Assembly (NCBI GenBank): GCA_900546265.1
Contig: URCA01000031.1
Location: 1 to 42,325 of the forward strand
Length of the DNA stretch: 42,325 nucleotides
Source of the DNA: an uncultured Oscillospiraceae bacterium
GTDB taxonomy: Bacteria > Bacillota > Clostridia > Oscillospirales > Acutalibacteraceae
Direction: 5' to 3'
Part shown: positions 1-7,648 of the stretch, one piece after another
Layout of the letters: each line of letters starts with the position of its first letter
How positions within the stretch are numbered: position 1 is the stretch's first letter
Notes under the pieces: model-generated
What the model was told of the DNA's origin: nothing
What the model saw: only the letters and a program-made list of their open reading frames with translations
Database searches by the model: none
Translations under genes and position numbers: made by a program

Positions 1-76
1 GCAGGCCACCTTTTTGGCCGACGGCAGGCGTGTTCGCCCTTGTCAATCGATGCTATACATATCCTAACACATTTTC

Positions 77-1168
77 GTGCACAATAAAAGAAAAAGAATC
101 GTAAATTTTTTGGGGGCCGCTTCATTGATCATCCTGTACCGAATTCTTCCCGCCTTCGTCTGCCTTTGCCTTCTAAGCGGCTGCACGCCGAAACCGCAGC
201 CACGGACGCCGGCCCTGGCCCGCTATGCCGTATCCTTCGTCGGGCCGCTGGACACCGTGACGAATTTCACCGCCTATTGCCCCACGCAAGCTGTTTTCGA
301 TCAGGTCTCCAATCAGGTGGAAGCCGAATTGAACCGGTTGGATACTTTATTCAACCACTACAATCCGGACAGCCCGCTGGCACGCATCAACGCGGCGGCC
401 GGAACGGTTCCATCAGAAGACACCCCGCCGGAAATCCTGGAGCTGCTGGCCTACTGTCGAGAGAAACAAACCAGCGTGCAGGGCGTCAACGTAGCGATGG
501 GAGCGGTCCTGTCGCTATGGAACCAGGCGCGGGAAAGTGGTGTCCCCCCCACCGCCGCAGCCGTCGAGGAAGCGATGCGGCACGTGTCCATGGACGGCGT
601 TTGCGTTCGGGACAAGCGGCTGACGCTGTCGGATTCGGCCATGACGCTGGATTTCGGCGCGGTGGCCAAAGGCTTCGCGGCGAAAAAACTCACGCAAATC
701 GTGACCGAAGCGGGCATCGGCGCCTTCCTGCTGGACTGCGGCACCAGCACACTGGTGTGCGCCGGCACACCGCCGGATAAGGATGGCTGGCAAATAGCGG
801 TGCGCCATCCGGACGCCGCGCTCAACCTGTCCGGTTCCAGCCAGCCGGATGAAATTCTTGGAACGCTGTCGCTGCAAAACCGCTGCGTGGGCGTCAGCGG
901 CGATTATCAAAAGTATTTTGAAGCAAATGGGACATACTATGCCCATATTCTCTCTCCCGATACCGGGTGGCCAGCCTCCTATTACCGCATGGTCTGCGTT
1001 CTGACGGATGACGCCGCGGATGCAGATTATTATTCCACCGCCCTGTTTGCCCTGCCCTACGAGCAGTCCAGGCAAACGGCGGAGGAAGCGCCGGGTCTCC
1101 AGGCCCTGTGGATGATGGAGGACGGCAGCATCCGGACCACCAGGGAATTCCCCGCATTTTCCTCTTAG
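77..1168 (+). CDS. apbE: FAD:protein FMN transferase, lipoprotein (ApbE)
   Basis: ApbE attaches FMN through a phosphoester bond to Thr/Ser of target proteins outside the membrane, here most likely RnfD and RnfG encoded just downstream. The 363-residue product has an N-terminal hydrophobic segment ending in a lipobox (LLSGC, lipidated Cys about residue 36). It also has the family motifs DFGAVAKG (about 192), HILSPDTGWPA (about 290) and the metal-site region DADYYSTALF (about 315). The usual glycine-rich GGNI segment reads DCGTST, which is atypical. The start is uncertain: the GTG at 77 has no clear Shine-Dalgarno, while a TTG at 125 sits about 8 nt after GGGGG and would leave a short lipoprotein signal. 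It ends 14 nt before rnfC and is probably the first gene of the operon, although the sequence upstream is outside the window. Confidence 0.9.
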   Translation: MHNKRKRIVNFLGAASLIILYRILPAFVCLCLLSGCTPKPQPRTPALARYAVSFVGPLDTVTNFTAYCPTQAVFDQVSNQVEAELNRLDTLFNHYNPDSPLARINAAAGTVPSEDTPPEILELLAYCREKQTSVQGVNVAMGAVLSLWNQARESGVPPTAAAVEEAMRHVSMDGVCVRDKRLTLSDSAMTLDFGAVAKGFAAKKLTQIVTEAGIGAFLLDCGTSTLVCAGTPPDKDGWQIAVRHPDAALNLSGSSQPDEILGTLSLQNRCVGVSGDYQKYFEANGTYYAHILSPDTGWPASYYRMVCVLTDDAADADYYSTALFALPYEQSRQTAEEAPGLQALWMMEDGSIRTTREFPAFSS

Positions 1169-1182
1169 AAAGGCAGGAGATC

Positions 1183-2505
1183 GTGTTGAGTCAACCCTTC
1201 AGCGGCGGCATCGCCTTCCCCCATGACGTGGAAAACAAGGCGGCGACCAGCGCTCTTCCCATTGAAAACTTTACACCCGCCCGTTTGGTCATTCCGCTCC
1301 GGCAGGGGTTCGGCGCTGCCTGCGTGCCGGTGGTGGACGTGGGGCAGACCGTCAAAAAGGGACAGCTCGTCGGCCGGCCATCCGAGGACGGCGGGACGCC
1401 GGTGCACTGCGGTATTTCCGGCACCGTGCGGGCCCTATCCCCCATGCCGGTTATCGGAGGCGAGGAAGTCCTCTGCGTCACGGTGGAGAACGACAGCTTC
1501 CATACGCCGGAAGCCCCCCTGTCCTGGAACAACACGCCGGAGGGGATTGTTTGCCTGATGGCGGATGCGGGCCTGGTGGGCATGGGCGGCGCCGGCTTTC
1601 CCACCGCCGTCAAGTTCTCTACCGACAAACCTATTCATCAGGTGCTGATCAACGGCTGCGAATGCGAGCCGTATCTCACATGCGATCACCGCCTGATGCT
1701 GCAGGAAGCGGAAAAGGTCATCAAAGGCGCCCAAGCCATGGGCCGTGTGGTGGAGGCGGCGGTCACCATATGCGTCGAGAACAACAAGCCCGACGCCGTA
1801 ACCGCTTTGGAACAGGCGGCGCGGGACGCCGACGTGAAAGTTTTATCACTGCCGGCCCGCTACCCTCAAGGGGGCGAGCGGCAGCTGATCCAGGCGGTCA
1901 CCGGCCTTGAGGTGCCGGACGGGAAGCTTCCCGCCGACGTGGGCGTGCTGGTCTCCAACGTGGCCACGGCAGCGGCCCTGGCGGATGCCATGGACGGCAC
2001 GCCGCTGACCCATCGGATCGTCACCGTTTCGGGCCAGGTCAATCGGCCGGCCAATCTGCGGGTCCCCATTGGCACCCTGCTGGCCGATTTGCTGGCACAC
2101 TGCGGCGGGATAGCGGGAGACGACGGGAACAGCCGTCCGCTGTATATAGCGGGCGGCCCCATGACCGGCACCCTGCTGGAGCGGCTGGATGTGCCCGTTA
2201 CCAAAACCACCGGCGGCCTGCTGGCCATCCTTCGGCCGGAGAACACGGAACAGAACTGCATTCGCTGCGGGGCCTGCGCGCGGGTCTGCCCATCCCGCCT
2301 GATGCCTTTCGCCATTGACAGCGCGGTCATCGGCGGACATCCGGACATCTGCGCCGATTACAACGCCCAGCAGTGCATCGCCTGCGGCAGCTGCTCTTAC
2401 GTCTGCCCCGCCAAGCGGTTTCTCGCGGCGCGGGTGTCGCTGGCACGGGGCACCGCCCGGCGGCTGAACCAGCAGAAAGCCACGAGAAAGGAGGCCGCGC
2501 AATGA
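1183..2505 (+). CDS. rnfC: Rnf electron transport complex subunit RnfC
   Basis: RnfC is the peripheral cytoplasmic subunit that binds NAD(H) and FMN and carries two [4Fe-4S] clusters. The 440-residue product has the N-terminal FSGGIAFPHD segment, the nucleotide-binding GMGGAGFPT loop (about 133), the NGCECEPYLT segment, and two cluster motifs: C359, C362, C365, C369 and C398, C401, C404, C408. Length is normal for the family. The start is GTG at 1183, 3 nt after AGGAG; TTG at 1186, with 6 nt spacing, is an equally plausible start that is one codon shorter. The stop overlaps the start of rnfD (ATGA), so the two are translationally coupled. All residues needed for NADH oxidation appear intact, unlike in the membrane part of this cluster. 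Confidence 0.95.
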   Translation: MLSQPFSGGIAFPHDVENKAATSALPIENFTPARLVIPLRQGFGAACVPVVDVGQTVKKGQLVGRPSEDGGTPVHCGISGTVRALSPMPVIGGEEVLCVTVENDSFHTPEAPLSWNNTPEGIVCLMADAGLVGMGGAGFPTAVKFSTDKPIHQVLINGCECEPYLTCDHRLMLQEAEKVIKGAQAMGRVVEAAVTICVENNKPDAVTALEQAARDADVKVLSLPARYPQGGERQLIQAVTGLEVPDGKLPADVGVLVSNVATAAALADAMDGTPLTHRIVTVSGQVNRPANLRVPIGTLLADLLAHCGGIAGDDGNSRPLYIAGGPMTGTLLERLDVPVTKTTGGLLAILRPENTEQNCIRCGACARVCPSRLMPFAIDSAVIGGHPDICADYNAQQCIACGSCSYVCPAKRFLAARVSLARGTARRLNQQKATRKEAAQ

Positions 2506-3437
2506 AACCGACCTTGCAAAAAGCGGCCCCCCATATCCGGCGGGGACTTTCCAGCCGGGACGTGATGCTGGACGTATTGATCGCCTGTCTGCCCATGAGT
2601 ATCGGCGGCGTGTGGAATTTCGGCTGGCGGGCGCTCTGGGTGATCCTGGTCTCCGTGGTAACCTGCGGCCTGTGCGATGAGATTGGCAACCGACTGCGAG
2701 GCCAGCGGGTTTTTGACGGAAGCGGCCTGGTCACCGGCGTGCTGCTGGCGCTCTGCCTGCCGGCCGGCGTCCCTTTCTGGGCCCTGATATTGGCGGGGAT
2801 ATTTTCCGTCGCGGTGGTCAAGCAGATACCCGGCGGGGTGGGCCGGAACATTTTCAACCCGGCCATGGCCGGGCGGGCGTTCCTGATGATTGCGTTTCCT
2901 CAAACCGTGACGGGATTCACCCGTGCCGACGCGCTCAGCTCGGCAACCCCTCTGTCCCATGTGCATATGCAGCCGTCGGTGCTGTCCATGCTCTTCGGTT
3001 TTGAAAACGGGAGCATCGGGGAAACATCGGTCGTTCTCATCCTGGTCGGCGGGATTTACCTGTACCTCCGCGGCCGGATCAGCTTGCGGGTACCGGTCAC
3101 CTGTCTGGGGGTGTTCGCCCTCTTTGTGTGGATGTGGGGCGGGGCTATCCCCTTCACCGGGCCGGTCACTGCCCATCTGCTCTCCGGCGGGCTGATGCTG
3201 GGCGCTTTCCTATATGTCACCGATTTCACCAGCAAGCCCACCACACCGGCGGGAGAATATATTTTCGCGGGCGGCGTGGGGCTGCTCACCGCTGTTCTGC
3301 GGTTGTGGGGCCGCTATCCGGAGGGCATCTGCTTTGCCATCCTCCTGATGAATCTGGCCGCCCCGCTTCTGGAGTATCTCACCCGCCGCCGTGTGTACGG
3401 CATCGCCACCAAAAAGGAAATCCGGCCGCAGGTCTGA
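2502..3437 (+). CDS. rnfD: Rnf electron transport complex subunit RnfD
   Basis: RnfD is a polytopic membrane subunit with a covalently bound FMN. The 311-residue product shows the conserved GRNIFNPAMAGRAFL segment and a string of hydrophobic helices, and ends on the cytoplasmic side in a basic tail. The flavin acceptor region reads ALSSATPL with the candidate acceptor Thr about residue 149. The family motif is normally S/T-G-A-T, so the Gly before Ala is replaced by Ser here. The ATG start overlaps the rnfC stop and is preceded by AAAGGAGG. It is followed by rnfG after 33 nt. The family assignment is firm; whether the altered motif is still flavinylated by ApbE is an inference. Confidence 0.94.
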   Translation: MKPTLQKAAPHIRRGLSSRDVMLDVLIACLPMSIGGVWNFGWRALWVILVSVVTCGLCDEIGNRLRGQRVFDGSGLVTGVLLALCLPAGVPFWALILAGIFSVAVVKQIPGGVGRNIFNPAMAGRAFLMIAFPQTVTGFTRADALSSATPLSHVHMQPSVLSMLFGFENGSIGETSVVLILVGGIYLYLRGRISLRVPVTCLGVFALFVWMWGGAIPFTGPVTAHLLSGGLMLGAFLYVTDFTSKPTTPAGEYIFAGGVGLLTAVLRLWGRYPEGICFAILLMNLAAPLLEYLTRRRVYGIATKKEIRPQV

Positions 3438-3470
3438 ACTGAGGCATTTCAAACGAAAGGACGACATCCC

Positions 3471-4871
3471 ATGAATGCAAAAATGAAAGCCATCCTCAAC
3501 GTGGTGATTGTAGCCGTGGTTTCGGTCGCGCTGCTCTTTGGCATGAGCGCCATCACCGACACGCTAGTCAAACGCCAGGAGGATGAAGCCGCCAAAATCG
3601 CCTTTGGCGATATTCTGAACGCTGATCGCCTGGAAGCAATCGCCACCAAAGACACCGAGGGCATCACCTCCGCCTATAAAGCCCTAGACAAAAACGGCGC
3701 TCTCATCGGCTACGCCGTCACCGCCACGGTCAAGGGCTATGGCGGCGACATGGCCGTTCACGTCGCGCTGACCCCAGACGGCAGCGAATTCATCGGCCTG
3801 CGGGTGGGCAGTCACATGGAGACGGAGGGCTACGGCTCCAAAGCCGCCGAAGCCGCGTACACCGACCGCTTTGCCGGCCTGAAAGCCCCGGTTTCTCTGA
3901 ACGGCTATACCGGCATCGAGGGGCTGGACGGCAACGCCGGCACTTCCTCCTCTCCCGCCTCCTCCCCGGCGAGCTCTTCCCCCTCCTCCCAGCCGGCCGC
4001 CATGAAGGACGGCACATACAAAGCGGAGGAAACCACCTATACGCAGGGCTATAAGTATTTTCTCGAGCTGACGGTCAAAGGCGGTAAAATCACCGCCGTC
4101 AACTGGGACGCCTACAAGGAAAACAGCTCCACCACTAAAAAGCAGGAGTCGAAAAACGGTTCTTATGTGATGACGGAAACCGGGAAAAAGTGGCATGAGC
4201 AGGCCAAGATTATGGAGGATGCGCTTATCGCGTCCAACTCTCCGGACGCCATCCGCTATCAAGAGTCGGACGGTAAAACCGATGCCTATGCCGGCGTGTC
4301 CGTGGATATCAGCGCTTTTGTAAAGCTGGCGAAAAACGCTGTGGAGCAGGCGCGCGGCAACGCCTCCCCCGCCCCTACCGGCATGTTTAAAGACGGGCAT
4401 TATAAGGCAGAACAAGCCGATTACCACCAGGGCTATAAATACTATGTGGAGATCACCATCAAAAACGGTAAGATTTCCGCCGTGGACTGGGACGCCTATA
4501 AAGAAAACAGCCCTCTGACCAAAAAGAAAGAGTCGGAGGACGGCACCTATGTGATGACGGAAACCGGCAAGAAATGGCATGAGCAAGCCAAAATCATGCA
4601 GGACGCTCTGATGGCCGCCGGCGATCCAGCCAAAATCAAGTATAACCCGGAGGACGGCAAAACCGACGCCTATGCCGGCGTGTCGGTGGATGTCAGCGCT
4701 TTTGTCCAGCTGGCCAACCAAGCTCTCGACGAGGCCAAGGTGACGAAAACGGGGACCTCCCCCCGCGGCGCCGCCGCCGAAATCGACGGTGTGAGCGGCG
4801 CCACCATCTCCTCCAAAGCGGTGGTCAAGGCGGCCAACCTCGCCTATGTATTTGTGCAGGCGGTAAAGTAG
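3471..4871 (+). CDS. rnfG: RnfG-like FMN-binding subunit with two inserted FMN-domain-like repeats
   Basis: RnfG is a membrane-anchored subunit with a covalent FMN exposed outside the cytoplasm. Residues 1-30 hold the membrane anchor, and residues about 60-155 match the first part of the RnfG FMN_bind domain (GYGGDMAVHVAL, VGSHMETEGYGSK). After a Ser/Pro linker come two tandem repeats starting at M178 and M305, each of about 115 residues and very similar to each other (QGYKY, WDAYKENS, VMTETGKKWHEQAKIM, DGKTDAYAGVSVD). They resemble extracytoplasmic FMN-binding lipoprotein domains. The interrupted RnfG domain then resumes with DGVSGATISS (acceptor Thr about 445). The total of 466 residues is more than double the usual RnfG (about 200). 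In the repeats the position of the acceptor Thr is occupied by Ser277 and Ser405. The start is ATG after a GAAAGGACGA ribosome-binding site. Confidence 0.9.
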   Translation: MNAKMKAILNVVIVAVVSVALLFGMSAITDTLVKRQEDEAAKIAFGDILNADRLEAIATKDTEGITSAYKALDKNGALIGYAVTATVKGYGGDMAVHVALTPDGSEFIGLRVGSHMETEGYGSKAAEAAYTDRFAGLKAPVSLNGYTGIEGLDGNAGTSSSPASSPASSSPSSQPAAMKDGTYKAEETTYTQGYKYFLELTVKGGKITAVNWDAYKENSSTTKKQESKNGSYVMTETGKKWHEQAKIMEDALIASNSPDAIRYQESDGKTDAYAGVSVDISAFVKLAKNAVEQARGNASPAPTGMFKDGHYKAEQADYHQGYKYYVEITIKNGKISAVDWDAYKENSPLTKKKESEDGTYVMTETGKKWHEQAKIMQDALMAAGDPAKIKYNPEDGKTDAYAGVSVDVSAFVQLANQALDEAKVTKTGTSPRGAAAEIDGVSGATISSKAVVKAANLAYVFVQAVK

Positions 4872-4904
4872 CCGTTACCGCTCTGCCGGAAAGGGACGAT
4901 TCCA

Positions 4905-5882
4905 ATGGCTGAGACTATGAAACCTCGCGGCATCTCCTTGGCCGCCGCCTTTTTCTGCGTACTGGCGGCGGGTTGCGCTTCCGTGCGCGGCACCTTGCTG
5001 CTGCTGGAAATGACGGCGGTTCAGCTTCTTTTAGGCCTCTGTCTGTCCCGGCTGCTCCGCCCGCTGGCCGGACGCGGCAGCGGCGTTGCCATGGGCGTAT
5101 TCACCGCGGCGCTGGCCGCTGTGATGCAGATGGCGCTGATGGCCTGGAAGCCCGGCTGGTGGGAAGAGATGCCCACCGTGCTGTATTATGTGCTGGCGTT
5201 CCTGAGCGGCGCCATGTCCGCCCGTTCGGAGGAATGGGAGGAGCATCTGCCGAAATTCGGCTGGTGGGCAGGAGCGCTGCTGTTGCTCGGCGGCCTGCGG
5301 GAATGGCTGGCCGCCGGCCGGCTGATGGGCGTCCGTCTGCTGTGGGACGGCTTGTCCAAGGATTTCGGCCTGGGTGGGCTTGGGCTGCTGACCGCGGCGC
5401 TGCTGCTGTCCATCTGCGGGCTCAAGCAGCGCTGGAGCTGGCAGTATTCCGTGCGGGAGAGCGCGCAGGCGGGCGGCCTGCTCTTTCTCTGCACCGCTTT
5501 GGCCGGTTGTATCGCGGCGCCGCTGTACCGGTTGGATCTGCCCGCCGGTATCCGGGAGTTTCTCCCCGCGCTCCTTCTGTGCCTGACGCTCCTCATCGGG
5601 CGCAGCGTCAGCCGCTCCGCATCTCGGCGGGACATGCTGGCCGATCCGGCGCTGGCGGCTGCGGGCTACGCCGCTTTGCTGTGCCTGCGCGATGTCACCA
5701 CTGTTTGGTGGTCCGCCCTGCTGATTGTCCTGGGCGTTTCCCTGCTGGCTGGCTGCCTGGTGGCGGCCTTCGGCGCCGCGGCCAGCCGTTTGGACAGCCC
5801 GGGGCTGCCCGCATTCTGGAAAACCTCGCCCGTATTGCTGATGACCGCCGGCATGGCGGTATATGCCTTCGCCGCATTTTGA
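4905..5882 (+). CDS. Divergent RnfE-RnfA fusion-like membrane protein
   Basis: A 325-residue polytopic membrane protein encoded last in the Rnf-like operon, where separate rnfE and rnfA genes would be expected. By eye, residues 1-165 follow RnfE without large gaps, with the best stretch LLLLGGLREWLAAG (about 125-138) matching the RnfE LLG..RE.LG.G segment. The last 31 residues (295-325) align ungapped with the RnfA C-terminus (R-L-x5-P-x6-P-x2-L-x-T-A-x5-A-F). Each half keeps one candidate Cys at the first ligand position (C24, C202). The Asn-Cys pair expected later in each half is absent. The start is ATG 4905 after AAGGGA; a strong terminator follows directly. Membrane protein is certain; the fusion reading is an inference from motif spacing and context, and an unrelated membrane protein cannot be excluded. 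Confidence 0.65.
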   Translation: MAETMKPRGISLAAAFFCVLAAGCASVRGTLLLLEMTAVQLLLGLCLSRLLRPLAGRGSGVAMGVFTAALAAVMQMALMAWKPGWWEEMPTVLYYVLAFLSGAMSARSEEWEEHLPKFGWWAGALLLLGGLREWLAAGRLMGVRLLWDGLSKDFGLGGLGLLTAALLLSICGLKQRWSWQYSVRESAQAGGLLFLCTALAGCIAAPLYRLDLPAGIREFLPALLLCLTLLIGRSVSRSASRRDMLADPALAAAGYAALLCLRDVTTVWWSALLIVLGVSLLAGCLVAAFGAAASRLDSPGLPAFWKTSPVLLMTAGMAVYAFAAF

Positions 5883-5884
5883 AG

Positions 5885-5913
5885 GGGGCCGGTCATTGAC
5901 CGGCCCCTTTTTT
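5885..5913 (+). terminator. Rho-independent terminator of the Rnf-like operon
   Basis: An 11-bp GC-rich stem (GGGGCCGGTCA / TGACCGGCCCC) with a one-base loop is followed by six T. It starts 3 nt after the last stop codon and closes the apbE-rnf operon. Confidence 0.92.
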
Positions 5914-6185
5914 GACAGCCTCCAATAGAACCAGCTCCAGCACATTGGCGGCGGATTCCGCTCTGCTCCAAAGGGCTATCCAGTGCTTCACCCGGACTCT
6001 CCAGTTTTCCTCTCTGTATTTTTTCAAACCCCCTCACCCCATAGATTTCTATTCATTTGCCAAAAATTCTATTCGTTTTCACCGAAATTATTGAAAAAAT
6101 AAGAAATTTTAATTTTCTTCACAATTTTCCATCCTCCATATGATATACTGAGGGTTATTCATCGAATGACGAGAAGAAAGGATGG
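5914..6185. other. Gene-free interval before citrate synthase
   Basis: No convincing coding sequence. The interval turns AT-rich after 6030, unlike its surroundings. An AAGAAA / TTTCTT dyad at 6101-6119 lies just upstream of the citrate synthase promoter and could be a regulator site. Confidence 0.5.
6141..6149 (+). promoter_or_regulatory. Extended -10 promoter of citrate synthase
   Basis: TGATATACT is an extended -10 (TG at 6141, TATACT at 6144-6149) about 37 nt before the start codon. The -35 position (6121-6126, ACAATT) is poor, which fits an extended -10 promoter or one dependent on an activator. Confidence 0.55.
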
Positions 6186-7553
6186 GTGCGAGTGGGTAAC
6201 ACATATGCGGAAATCACACCAAAGATTAAGGAGTTGACCCAGCTCTGTCTGGACAACAGCCAAATTGACGCGTCCCTCTACACGAAGTACCAGGTCAACC
6301 GCGGGCTGCGGGATCTCAAGGGAAAAGGTGTGCTGACGGGACTGACGGAGATATCCGAAATCCAATCCAGCGTCGAAATCAATGGCGAATCCGTCCCTTG
6401 CGAAGGGAAGCTGTTCTATCGCGGCATCGATATTGAACAGATTGTGGGCGGATTTATCCAGGAAAAACGGTATGGCTTTGAAGAAACCGTGTATCTTCTG
6501 TTATTCGGCAATCTTCCTAGCCGAGAGCAGCTGGCCGATTTTCAGCGGGTTCTGGCCGATTACCGCACCCTGCCGACCAGCTTTGTGCGGGATATCATCA
6601 TGAAAGCGCCCAGTCCGGATATGATGAACACGCTGGCGCGCAGCGTGCTGACCCTATATTCCTACGACGACAACGCCAACGACATCAGCATCGAGAACGT
6701 GCTGCGCCAGTGTCTGCAGCTTATTGCGCTGTTCCCCCTGCTGTCTGTCTACGGCTACCAGGCCTACAGCCATTATCACGACGGCAACAGCCTGTATATC
6801 CACAATCCCCTGCCGGAGCTGTCCACGGCGGAAAACATCTTGCGCGTCCTGCGTCCCGACAGCCAGTACACCGATCTGGAGGCCCGGGTTCTCGACTTGG
6901 CGCTGGTGCTGCACGCCGAGCATGGCGGCGGCAACAATTCCACCTTCACCACCCACGTGGTCTCCTCCTCCGGCACCGACACCTATTCCGTCATCGCGGC
7001 CTCTCTCGGCTCCCTGAAAGGGCCGAAGCACGGCGGCGCCAACATTAAAGTGGTCCGGATGTTCGAGGACATGAAGAACACGCTGACGGACTGGAAGGAC
7101 GAGGAAGCCGTTACGGCGTATCTGAAAGCGCTGCTGAACAAGCAGGCATTCGATCGTTCCGGCCTCATCTACGGCATGGGCCACGCGGTGTATTCCCTGT
7201 CCGATCCCCGGGCCAACATATTCAAAAAGTTTGTCAAGAGCCTGTCGGAAGAAAAGGGGCGGGAAGACGAGTACATGTTGTATTCTCTGGTAGAACAGCT
7301 GGCCCCGCAGGTCATCGCGGAGGAACGGAAGATTTACAAGGGCGTTAGCGCTAACGTGGATTTCTACAGCGGCTTTGTTTACAGCATGCTGAACCTGCCA
7401 CTGGAGCTGTACACCCCGATTTTCGCCATCTCCCGCATCGCCGGCTGGAGCGCCCACCGCATTGAGGAGCTTATCAACGCCGGAAAAATTATCCGCCCCG
7501 CCTATAAGAGCGTGGCACCTCACCGGGAGTACACGCCCATCGAAAACCGCTAA
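6186..7553 (+). CDS. gltA: Citrate synthase (citrate/2-methylcitrate synthase family)
   Basis: Condenses acetyl-CoA with oxaloacetate to citrate; with the aconitase in this window it would feed the oxidative branch to 2-oxoglutarate. The 455-residue Si-type enzyme shows the family His motifs HGGGNNSTF (H246), KHGGAN (H282) and GMGHAVYS (H333), and the catalytic Asp in NVDFYSG (D392). The N-terminal extension of about 50 residues before the core is common in the long clostridial form. The start is GTG 6186 or GTG 6192; the AAAGGA at 6177-6182 gives better spacing (9 nt) to 6192. It is monocistronic, with its own promoter and terminator. 2-Methylcitrate synthase activity cannot be excluded from sequence alone. 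Confidence 0.93.
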   Translation: MRVGNTYAEITPKIKELTQLCLDNSQIDASLYTKYQVNRGLRDLKGKGVLTGLTEISEIQSSVEINGESVPCEGKLFYRGIDIEQIVGGFIQEKRYGFEETVYLLLFGNLPSREQLADFQRVLADYRTLPTSFVRDIIMKAPSPDMMNTLARSVLTLYSYDDNANDISIENVLRQCLQLIALFPLLSVYGYQAYSHYHDGNSLYIHNPLPELSTAENILRVLRPDSQYTDLEARVLDLALVLHAEHGGGNNSTFTTHVVSSSGTDTYSVIAASLGSLKGPKHGGANIKVVRMFEDMKNTLTDWKDEEAVTAYLKALLNKQAFDRSGLIYGMGHAVYSLSDPRANIFKKFVKSLSEEKGREDEYMLYSLVEQLAPQVIAEERKIYKGVSANVDFYSGFVYSMLNLPLELYTPIFAISRIAGWSAHRIEELINAGKIIRPAYKSVAPHREYTPIENR

Positions 7554-7560
7554 GAATCGC

Positions 7561-7594
7561 AAACGCCGTCCGGATGGTTTCCGGGCGGCGTTTG
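7561..7594 (+). terminator. Terminator after citrate synthase
   Basis: Hairpin AAACGCCG / CGGCGTTT with an inner CCGG / CCGG helix, 8 nt after the stop codon. The T-run is short (TTTGT), so termination may be incomplete. Confidence 0.6.
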
Positions 7595-7648
7595 TCATCC
7601 AGTTAAATCTTTCCATTGACCAGCCGGCATATCCGCACGCATTCCGGC

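Noticed and set aside
4002..4740. Two separate genes or an assembly duplication inside rnfG
   Set aside because: The frame is continuous, the repeats differ at many synonymous and some amino acid positions, and the RnfG domain resumes correctly after them.
6111..6125. CodY-like box upstream of citrate synthase
   Set aside because: AATTTTC matches the left half of the CodY consensus, but at least four of fifteen positions differ; too weak to call.
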